NCBI GenBank assembly: GCA_934217675.1
Contig: CAKQCV010000120.1
Location: forward strand, 1 to 5,304
DNA: 5,304 nt
DNA from: an uncultured Prevotella sp.
GTDB taxonomy: Bacteria > Bacteroidota > Bacteroidia > Bacteroidales > Bacteroidaceae
Direction: 5' to 3'
The position numbers were made by a program, and so were the translations under genes. Numbering within the stretch: position 1 is the stretch's first letter; each line of letters starts with the position of its first letter. This document shows positions 1 to 5,304 of this stretch, in pieces. The notes beneath the pieces were generated by a model. The model was not told the origin of the DNA. It worked only from the letters and a program-made list of their open reading frames with translations, and made no database searches.

Positions 1-1
1 G

Positions 2-682
2 GGGGTACAGCCAATAGTTATAATGGATTGGGTGGAAGCAAAACCTTTGAAAGATTACATAGAGGAGCATTTGTTTGATTCCGAGGCTCTTAATCGCTTG
101 GCTGATACATTCTTAAACATGACGCAGCAACTTCATGAACATTCTGTTTCACATGGTGATTTGCAACATGGAAATATTATGGTCAAATCAGATGGAAGTT
201 TAGTTCTCGTAGATTATGATTCTATGTATGTACCAGAACTTGATGGTTGGACCGATGAAATTAGCGGTTTGCCTGGTTATCAGCATCCTGCAAGATGGAC
301 AAACAAATATCTTACGCCAAAGGCAGACTTTTTTTCAGAAATGGTCATATATACTTCTATCGTTGCCTTGGCTGAATTGCCGCAATTATGGCAAGATTTA
401 AAAGTCCGAGACACAGATACGCTTTTGTTTAGTGCTGATGATATTAACTCCAAAGGTAAAAGCCCGATTTTTGAGATTTTGGACTCGATAGACGCTTGTT
501 CAGACCTGATAAGTCAAATAAGAGAAGCTTTACAATGTAATTCCATTGATGACATTACTCCATTAGAAGTCAGTAGAATTTCAATTGCGGATAGTTTGAG
601 TGAACTATGGGGAGACAATGGGTATAAACCAAAGCCTTCGTATGAAAAGGCAGACGTAGTTAAGGTGACAAGTAAATGGTAG
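2..682 (+). CDS. Protein-kinase-like protein, C-terminal part (5' end outside window)
   Basis: This is the catalytic C-lobe and tail of a Ser/Thr-kinase-like protein, open from the first bases of the window to a TAG at 680-682. The first ATG (position 23) is not the true start: it falls in the middle of the kinase fold, matching residue 108 of the next gene, and the frame is open upstream. Numbering from that ATG, the catalytic loop is HGDLQHGN (D46, N51), the metal-binding site is DYD (64-66, in place of DFG), and a GLPGYQHP stretch (82-89) takes the place of the usual APE region. The key catalytic residues are present, so it could be active. By a hand count about 61 of 120 residues match the downstream kinase without a gap, indicating tandem duplication. 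Unlike that paralogue it ends without a zinc ribbon. The next gene starts 6 bases later. Substrate unknown. Confidence 0.88.
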   Translation, partial: GVQPIVIMDWVEAKPLKDYIEEHLFDSEALNRLADTFLNMTQQLHEHSVSHGDLQHGNIMVKSDGSLVLVDYDSMYVPELDGWTDEISGLPGYQHPARWTNKYLTPKADFFSEMVIYTSIVALAELPQLWQDLKVRDTDTLLFSADDINSKGKSPIFEILDSIDACSDLISQIREALQCNSIDDITPLEVSRISIADSLSELWGDNGYKPKPSYEKADVVKVTSKW

Positions 683-688
683 ATAAGG

Positions 689-1702
689 ATGATAGACAAC
701 GACATCATAAATAGCGTACAAGTACCACAACTTGTAAAAGACAGTTTTTTCCAAAATGGCATTTTGGAAAAAGACCATAGAGACCGTCCTATTCACTATA
801 GTGGCGGTTTTGCTATAGTTTTTGTATTTATCGTTGATGGGAAAAAATGGGCGTTTAGATGTTGGCGGAATCAACCAGAAAAGTCTATTGCACATAGACT
901 ATTGGCCTTGTCTGAAGAGTTTAAGAAAATAAACTTGCAATATTTCTGTGATTTTACCTTTGAACCGAAAGGAATTGTAGTGAACGGTTCTCTTTATCCA
1001 ACAACGAGAATGCGCTGGATTGAAGGTCAAAAACTCAATGAATACATTTATCAGCATAAATCAGACAAAGAAATTCTTAAAAAATTGGCTGATGATTTTA
1101 AGACCATGTGTAACAACTTGCATGAGAAAAGAATTGCGCACGGTGATTTGCAACATGGGAATATCTTGGTTGACGAGAAAGGTAATATTTATCTCATTGA
1201 TTACGACTCAATGTTTGTTCCTTCATTAGAGAAAGAAAGGGACATCATCAAGGGAAAGCCTGACTATCAGCACCCAAATCGCAGCAGAAATGAATATGCT
1301 AATTGTAAGTTGGATTATTTCTCGGAATTAGTAATATATATCAGCCTATTAGCCATATCTGAGGAACCTACATTGGCAGATAAATATGATATAGAAAACG
1401 CAGAAAGACTATTGTTTCAAAAAGACGATTTTTCTGATATAAGAAATTCAAACATATACAAAGATATAAACAACTTGTCTCAGCAATTAAGAGAACTGTC
1501 AGGAATACTTGTTTGGTATTTGGAGCAAGATAACATACTTGATTTAGCTCCATTTGGGTTTATTGAAGGTTTGAAAGGTTTAGATGTTGCCTATGGAGAA
1601 AAAGCCATTTGCATGAACTGCGGAACGTTCTTTACGGTAAATGAAGAAACAAAGTTTTGTATAAATTGTGGTAAACGATTGTTGGATTATAAATTGAGAT
1701 AG
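689..1702 (+). CDS. Protein-kinase-like protein with C-terminal zinc ribbon
   Basis: A complete 337-residue kinase-like protein with no signal peptide or membrane helix, so probably cytoplasmic. The N-lobe has a glycine-rich loop, YSGGFAIV (37-44), and a WAFRC strand (54-58) in which the usual ATP-binding lysine of VAIK is arginine (R57). From memory, related bacterial kinases often read WAVRCF here, so this may be normal for the group. The C-lobe has HGDLQHGN (D153, N158), DYD (171-173) and PDYQHP (191-196). The C-terminus carries a CxxC-12-CxxC zinc ribbon (C308, C311, C324, C327). The ATG lies 6 bases after the upstream stop, directly preceded by AAGG, too close for a normal ribosome binding site. 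An earlier start is ruled out by the upstream gene and its stop. The next gene, which begins with a zinc ribbon, follows at once. Kinase fold is well supported; activity and target are inferred. Confidence 0.92.
   Translation: MIDNDIINSVQVPQLVKDSFFQNGILEKDHRDRPIHYSGGFAIVFVFIVDGKKWAFRCWRNQPEKSIAHRLLALSEEFKKINLQYFCDFTFEPKGIVVNGSLYPTTRMRWIEGQKLNEYIYQHKSDKEILKKLADDFKTMCNNLHEKRIAHGDLQHGNILVDEKGNIYLIDYDSMFVPSLEKERDIIKGKPDYQHPNRSRNEYANCKLDYFSELVIYISLLAISEEPTLADKYDIENAERLLFQKDDFSDIRNSNIYKDINNLSQQLRELSGILVWYLEQDNILDLAPFGFIEGLKGLDVAYGEKAICMNCGTFFTVNEETKFCINCGKRLLDYKLR
746..772. repeat. Perfect inverted repeat with 13-bp arms inside the second kinase gene
   Basis: The arms at 746-758 and 760-772 are exact reverse complements around a single central base (759). 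As RNA this could fold into a 12-bp stem with a three-base loop. It lies about 60 bases into the coding sequence, over codons for SFFQNGILEK. There is no T-run after the right arm on the plus strand, so it does not look like an intrinsic terminator. It may be a chance result of codon choice, a protein-binding palindrome or an mRNA structure. Confidence 0.6.
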
Positions 1703-1704
1703 TG

Positions 1705-2721
1705 ATGAACATTAAGAAATGTCCCAAATGTGGCAGAGAAAATCCGATAGCTGCAAATTTTTGCAGACATTGTGGCTATAAGTTCTCGGAAGCATCCAAA
1801 CAAGGGAACTTGATTCAGCCTATCATAAACGATTTGGTTGTAATGACAGATACCTATACTATAGGTAGCTTTGTTGATATTATGTGGGATGTTGCAAATG
1901 CCACTTATATATCATTGAATGGCGTCAATGTCACGAATCATGATTCCTACGAATATGAAGTAAAAGGTGATGAGGATTTGGTGCTTGTCGCTTCAAATGA
2001 TTATATGCAAATCCAAAGGGTCGTCAAACTATCACCGATACCTTTGCCAAAAATAGTTAAGTTCGTTCCTTCACGTAGGAAAATCAGAGAGGGAGAAAAA
2101 ATAGATCTACATATAGATTACAAGAATTCCAAAAGGGCTTTCTTGTTGTCAAATCTTTCAGAAAAGATAGATGTATCTACAAGAAAGGTTATAAACGTAA
2201 CCCCAAAGTTAGGAGAAATATACACATTGATATGTTACTCCATAGACCCAAAAGTCTCAGTAACAAAAGATTTGGATTTGACTGTTGTTAATGACATATA
2301 TTTTGAAGATTTTTCTTCAGACAAAAGCAGGACGATGGAGAGTGTTCCTATAACGCTTTCTTGGAAAGTCAGGAATGCACAAAATTTGATATTATATCCA
2401 GATGGCATTGATGTGACAGGAAAGACTTCGATAGAATTGCGACCATCAAGAACTACAACATATAGATTAGAAGCCACAAATGGATTGAATATCAAATCTG
2501 AAATGTTGTCTATATCCGTAACACCAATTCCAAAGCTCAACTACAAAATGCCTGAGTTCCCTTCTTTCAGAAACATTAGACTTGATAAATTGGGGATGAA
2601 AGAAATGGTTGCCAACATACACGAAATTGATATAGATGAGTGGCTTAAAGCTCCTTTGGAAGCAACCAATGAGTCTATTTTTAAACGAGTAAGAAAGTAT
2701 CTGACATCAATAATATCATAG
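1705..2721 (+). CDS. Zinc-ribbon protein with three Ig-like beta-sandwich repeats
   Basis: A 338-residue protein starting with a zinc ribbon (C6-x2-C9-x10-C20-x2-C23), followed by a linker and three beta-rich repeats at about 38-112, 115-195 and 197-274. Repeats 1 and 3 share the pattern W-x-V-x-N-A (WDVANA at 61-66, WKVRNA at 220-225), a later GxxVT turn, and a closing PIP-x-K segment. This is typical of Ig-like or fibronectin-like beta-sandwiches. The last 60 residues look helical and charged. There is no signal peptide or membrane helix, so it is probably a cytoplasmic binding or scaffold protein rather than an enzyme. I prefer the ATG at 1705, two bases after the kinase stop; a GTG at 1702 overlapping that stop would add one residue. 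The tight junction suggests translational coupling. Its zinc ribbon echoes the one ending the kinase before it, hinting that the two interact. Partner and function are inferred. Confidence 0.87.
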   Translation: MNIKKCPKCGRENPIAANFCRHCGYKFSEASKQGNLIQPIINDLVVMTDTYTIGSFVDIMWDVANATYISLNGVNVTNHDSYEYEVKGDEDLVLVASNDYMQIQRVVKLSPIPLPKIVKFVPSRRKIREGEKIDLHIDYKNSKRAFLLSNLSEKIDVSTRKVINVTPKLGEIYTLICYSIDPKVSVTKDLDLTVVNDIYFEDFSSDKSRTMESVPITLSWKVRNAQNLILYPDGIDVTGKTSIELRPSRTTTYRLEATNGLNIKSEMLSISVTPIPKLNYKMPEFPSFRNIRLDKLGMKEMVANIHEIDIDEWLKAPLEATNESIFKRVRKYLTSIIS

Positions 2722-2726
2722 AAGAA

Positions 2727-3215
2727 ATGGATTATGTTTTGATTAGAATTATTCCTGGGGCAAAGGCTATTTGGAGAAGCTTGCGCCTTGCCTTGTTTAT
2801 TGTGGCTATGTTCTCATTAGGTGGGAGTTGGTTGCTAAGTTATGCAGCAAGTTACCATTGGCTGACATATATAGCATTTGTAAGTATGTTTGTCAATATG
2901 TTTTATATCATATTGATAATGTATGCAACACGGTTGACTATCAGAATGAACCAAATGATGACCACATATATATTGGCATACATTTTACTCATAATATCGT
3001 CAATACCAACATTGTTAATGTTTCTCTGTGGCTTAGACTACTCTTTGTTTGAAATATTGAGTTGGTATATATTGTTGGATATAAACAAATTGATGCTTCC
3101 AATTGCAACTATCGTGTTCCTTAGTGTAACATATTGGTTGCCAGTAAGAGAGATTAAGAAAATTCAAAAAAAATACGAACATTATATAAGTATTAAAAAT
3201 AACAATGGAAAATAA
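2727..3215 (+). CDS. Small four-helix inner-membrane protein, function unknown
   Basis: A 162-residue hydrophobic protein with probably four membrane helices at about 21-42, 45-67, 78-101 and 110-139. Positive charges cluster in the N-terminal 20 residues, in the loop between helices 2 and 3 (ATRLTIRMN), and in the C-terminal tail (REIKKIQKKY), so by the positive-inside rule both ends should be cytoplasmic. No catalytic motif or known family is recognised. The ATG lies 5 bases after the preceding stop. The last 11 bases overlap the start of the next gene in another frame, which usually means coupled translation. The neighbouring DUF4407 protein is also a membrane protein, so the two may form a complex in the inner membrane. 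The reading frame is firm; the function is open. Confidence 0.85.
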   Translation: MDYVLIRIIPGAKAIWRSLRLALFIVAMFSLGGSWLLSYAASYHWLTYIAFVSMFVNMFYIILIMYATRLTIRMNQMMTTYILAYILLIISSIPTLLMFLCGLDYSLFEILSWYILLDINKLMLPIATIVFLSVTYWLPVREIKKIQKKYEHYISIKNNNGK

Positions 3216-4785
3216 AAATACTTTTCAACGCATATTATGGACAATAGCTGGTGCTGAAATTCCTATATTGGAAAAATGTAGGACTGACCACAAAAAGTTC
3301 GGAGCAATGGGAGCTACCATTGCAATGACTTCATTCATTGCATTTCTGTCAGGAACTTCTGCTGCATGGTTCTTTACCCAAAGTGGAACAGAAACATCAG
3401 GAAAGATTGGTTGGGCTATGGCTTTTGGTATAGTTTGGGCGACTCTTATCTTTTGCATCGATAGAAGTTTGGTTATCACTATGAAAAAGAATCCTGAGAA
3501 AACGTCAAAAACATGGTGGGTGATTCCATTCGTGTCACGTGCTTTACTTGCTCTGATTATAGCATTCATGGTTTCAATACCTTTGGAACTTGTTGTTTTT
3601 GAGGATTTCATCTCTGAACAAGAGTATCTTTGGAACGAGAATAAGTCAAATGTGTTATCTAAAAATTCAAGAGCCAATCGTGCAAGTCAAGAAGCGCAAG
3701 AACATATAGATGAAGGTAACAACAGTCTGAAAAGACTTGACGGTCAAAAGCAATCGTTAGAGGGAGATGTCGAGACCTTAAGACAAGAATTGGCTGCAGA
3801 GAAAGCTAAACTTAACAATCCTAATACTTCGGCTTACAGGCAAGCCTATAATGGACAGAAGACCGCCAATGCTCGTATTGCCACTTTGCGTGGGCAATTG
3901 CAACATGCTGATCAATGGCAAAAGAATAACATAAGATATAATATAGGGGAGTGGCAAAAGAAACGCAACTCGTGTTCTGTCATTATGAAATCGGAAATTG
4001 CAAAATGGAATAAACCCATTCATGAGAGCATCGCTGATTTGAATGAGCAGATTGCAAATAAAGAAGAAGAGGTAAAGCAGAAAATAAAAGAATTAGACAA
4101 TACTCAAAGCCAAGTAATTGCAGACCAATCAAGGCGTGCAGCTCTCATACAGCAAAGAGATTCACTTGTTAATGCTCATGATGAAACTATGAAGCAAGGC
4201 AATCACTTCATCCAAAATTTTGAAATCTTGGAATATGCTGTGGGAAGAAAGAATATAGATTGTAGCGCATGCCATGGTAAGGGAAAAATAAAGAAAGCGA
4301 ACTCTTCTGGATATATGCAAGATGTACAATGTGCAACCTGCCATGGAACGGGACATACAACAACAGACTTGCCTACAGAATGGTATTTTCTTTGGTTGAT
4401 TCGCTTGCTGTTCTTTATCATAGAATTGTTGCCTACGGTCGTTAAAATCGTAATGCCTATAGGAGCTTATGACCGTATGGTTTATGCAGAAGAGAAAGAT
4501 ATGGAGAAGTATCTTAATTCTTCAACTTATCTTGATCGTATTCGTAATATGCATGATATGGAACTAAAAAATCATGAGGAGCAACTTCAGGTACAGAAGG
4601 AGGCTGAGCAAGAAATCCGCAAAAAACTTATTGCGGAAATGAAAGATGCTCAATGGGAAATAGCTGAGACTGCTGTTAAGAAATGGAAAGAAACAGAACT
4701 TCAAAAATTAGGAGCTTCCTCAGAACAGAAGAATCAAGAATCTTCTCAACAAGACGATGCGCGTAGAACAGAATATGTTGTGTAA
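3205..4785 (+). CDS. DUF4407-family membrane protein with coiled coil and two CxxCHGxG motifs
   Basis: A 526-residue protein. The N-terminal part, with an AGAEIPILEKC segment, three membrane helices (about 34-57, 68-86, 104-128) and an FCIDRSLV motif after helix 2, matches what I recall of DUF4407. A long Glu/Lys/Gln-rich coiled coil follows (about 140-335). Two CxxCHGxG motifs (C353, C356; C376, C379) resemble half of the DnaJ zinc-binding domain. A fourth helix (about 393-418) leads to a second charged helical segment (about 428-505). Positive charges place the N-terminus, the helix 2-3 loop and the C-terminus in the cytoplasm, so the coiled coil and cysteine motifs would be periplasmic. 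The start overlaps the preceding gene by 11 bases; the next ATG (M36) would damage helix 1. Biochemical role is unknown. Because of the kinases upstream it may sense or transmit a signal across the membrane, which is inference. Confidence 0.88.
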   Translation: MENKNTFQRILWTIAGAEIPILEKCRTDHKKFGAMGATIAMTSFIAFLSGTSAAWFFTQSGTETSGKIGWAMAFGIVWATLIFCIDRSLVITMKKNPEKTSKTWWVIPFVSRALLALIIAFMVSIPLELVVFEDFISEQEYLWNENKSNVLSKNSRANRASQEAQEHIDEGNNSLKRLDGQKQSLEGDVETLRQELAAEKAKLNNPNTSAYRQAYNGQKTANARIATLRGQLQHADQWQKNNIRYNIGEWQKKRNSCSVIMKSEIAKWNKPIHESIADLNEQIANKEEEVKQKIKELDNTQSQVIADQSRRAALIQQRDSLVNAHDETMKQGNHFIQNFEILEYAVGRKNIDCSACHGKGKIKKANSSGYMQDVQCATCHGTGHTTTDLPTEWYFLWLIRLLFFIIELLPTVVKIVMPIGAYDRMVYAEEKDMEKYLNSSTYLDRIRNMHDMELKNHEEQLQVQKEAEQEIRKKLIAEMKDAQWEIAETAVKKWKETELQKLGASSEQKNQESSQQDDARRTEYVV

Positions 4786-4799
4786 AAATATAGTGTAAT

Positions 4800-4970
4800 A
4801 TGGAAAAGAAATCTTCATTTATAATACCTGGGCTTTCCTTTTCTTGGAAAAGGGCTTTGGGTATTACGCAAGCAAAACGAAACTTCAGTAGAAAAACTGG
4901 CATTCCTACTTCAAAAAGTGGACTTGAAAGAAAAATAGGAAGTATTATTCTCAAAAAAATATTTGGGTAA
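4800..4970 (+). CDS. 56-residue basic small protein
   Basis: A short open frame from ATG at 4800 to TAA at 4968-4970, starting 14 bases after the DUF4407 gene. The product has 13 Lys or Arg and only two acidic residues, both Glu. Three blocks stand out: an N-terminal PGLSFSWKRALGIT, a central AKRNFSRKTGIPTSKSG, and LERKIG before a hydrophobic-basic end. From memory, small bacterial proteins with SWKRALGI near the start and a GIP-x-x-K-x-G-x-x-RK-G tail recur in accessory gene clusters, though I cannot name the family. There is no signal peptide or membrane helix. The high charge suggests binding to nucleic acid, acidic lipid or an acidic partner protein. Its position as the last gene before the terminator supports it as a real operon member. 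No function is assigned. The leader is A/T-rich with no clear ribosome binding site. Confidence 0.72.
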   Translation: MEKKSSFIIPGLSFSWKRALGITQAKRNFSRKTGIPTSKSGLERKIGSIILKKIFG

Positions 4971-4975
4971 TACTC

Positions 4976-5019
4976 AAAATGGCAAAGTGTGGTGATACAG
5001 ACCCATTCTTTGCCATTTT
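4976..5019. terminator. Bidirectional hairpin terminator between convergent genes
   Basis: The arms AAAATGGCAAAG (4976-4987) and CTTTGCCATTTT (5008-5019) are perfect 12-bp reverse complements around a 20-base loop. Each strand ends its hairpin in TTTT, so it can serve the plus-strand operon ending at 4970 and the minus-strand gene ending at 5048. The loop is long and the T-run short, so efficiency is uncertain, but the position between two converging stop codons fits well. Confidence 0.75.
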
Positions 5020-5047
5020 CCTATTGGAGTAAAAACTACTCTCTAAA

Positions 5048-5302
5048 CTACAATAAAGTTCCAGATCTTCTTTTCTTAGAATTTACACCCAGTCCTACTT
5101 TCTGTGTTCCATCCCAATTCGTCAGTTGGTCAGCACATCCATTGGAGCCACCGAGTGAAACGTATGTGTCTGCACTACATGACATATGGTCAACAAAAGC
5201 GAGAAAGTTGTCAATGGCGTTGTCTGCGAATTGAACTTCATTCGTGGCGAAGAGTTTTGTCCAATTAGTGACACATTCTTGCTTGAAGTCTGTAAAACCT
5301 TT
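5048..5302 (-). CDS. C-terminal part of an unrecognised convergent gene (5' end outside window)
   Basis: On the minus strand this frame is open from the right edge of the window to a TAG at 5050-5048, giving 84 residues. It has no usable start inside the window: the only Met is residue 40. The visible protein looks natural, with an amphipathic helical part (DNAIDNFLAFVDHM, 28-41), then a glycine- and cysteine-containing stretch (SLGGSNGCADQL), a WDGTQKVGLGV segment, and a basic tail SKKRR. Three cysteines are present (C10, C42, C56). Six of seven Asp codons are GAC, and TTC and CTC are common, a little more GC-leaning than the neighbouring operon. It ends near the shared hairpin terminator and runs toward the operon, so it belongs to a separate transcription unit. 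I do not recognise the family. The other reverse frames in this stretch contain stops earlier or look less protein-like. Confidence 0.62.
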   Translation of the reverse strand, partial: KGFTDFKQECVTNWTKLFATNEVQFADNAIDNFLAFVDHMSCSADTYVSLGGSNGCADQLTNWDGTQKVGLGVNSKKRRSGTLL

Positions 5303-5304
5303 CC

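Noticed and set aside
23..682. ATG at 23 as the true start of the first kinase
   Set aside because: It aligns with residue 108 of the complete paralogue, and the frame stays open to the window edge, so the gene begins upstream.
1690..1707. Programmed frameshift fusing the zinc-ribbon kinase to the next protein
   Set aside because: No slippery heptamer is visible. The downstream frame has a TAA at 1690-1692, leaving only about ten bases for a shift, so ordinary coupled initiation is simpler.
3225..3677. Minus-strand open frame of 150 codons
   Set aside because: It lies wholly opposite the well-supported DUF4407 gene and shows no recognisable motif; it is an antisense shadow.
4258..4356. Calling the DUF4407 protein a c-type cytochrome from its two CxxCH motifs
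   Set aside because: Both motifs continue as HGKG or HGTG, matching the DnaJ-type CxxCxGxG zinc pattern, and no distal heme ligand or cytochrome fold is evident. It is kept only as an open alternative.
4837..4853. Small hairpin (CCTTTT / AAAAGG) in the small-protein gene
   Set aside because: A 6-bp AT-rich stem inside a coding region is expected by chance.
2..4970. Assigning the operon to the tellurite-resistance TerY-phosphatase-kinase triad
   Set aside because: No VWA or PP2C gene is in the window; only the zinc-ribbon kinase fits, so the assignment would go beyond the evidence.
4989..5234. Plus-strand open frame of 81 codons after the operon
   Set aside because: It begins inside the terminator loop, has an unnatural composition, and overlaps a better minus-strand coding frame.

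Overview
The window looks like a piece of a Bacteroidota genome, probably Bacteroidales (Bacteroides/Prevotella-like). The DNA is AT-rich, genes are packed head to tail, and the starts lack a well-spaced Shine-Dalgarno sequence, having A-rich leaders instead. This placement is inference; there is no rRNA or housekeeping marker.

Positions 2 to 4970 form one tightly packed plus-strand transcription unit of six genes with gaps of 14 bases or less. In order: (1) the C-terminal part of a protein-kinase-like protein cut by the window edge; (2) a complete paralogous kinase with a C-terminal zinc ribbon; (3) a soluble protein with an N-terminal zinc ribbon and three Ig-like beta-sandwich repeats; (4) a small four-helix membrane protein; (5) a DUF4407-type membrane protein with a long coiled coil, two CxxCHGxG motifs and a fourth membrane helix; (6) a 56-residue, very basic small protein that is easily missed because of its size. 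The promoter must lie upstream of the window.

After the operon, a hairpin with perfect 12-bp arms at 4976-5019 looks like a bidirectional terminator. It faces a convergent minus-strand gene whose last 84 codons (5302-5048) run off the right edge. I do not recognise that gene.

Taken together, the operon looks like a kinase signalling cassette tied to the inner membrane. Two related kinases could signal through zinc-ribbon and Ig-like contacts to a membrane pair, of which the DUF4407 protein carries a large, probably periplasmic coiled coil. The layout recalls bacterial cassettes in which a zinc-ribbon kinase sits with a PP2C phosphatase and a TerY-like VWA protein. Neither partner is visible here, so that link is only a hypothesis about the sequence upstream. 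No mobile element, CRISPR array, tRNA or rRNA was seen.
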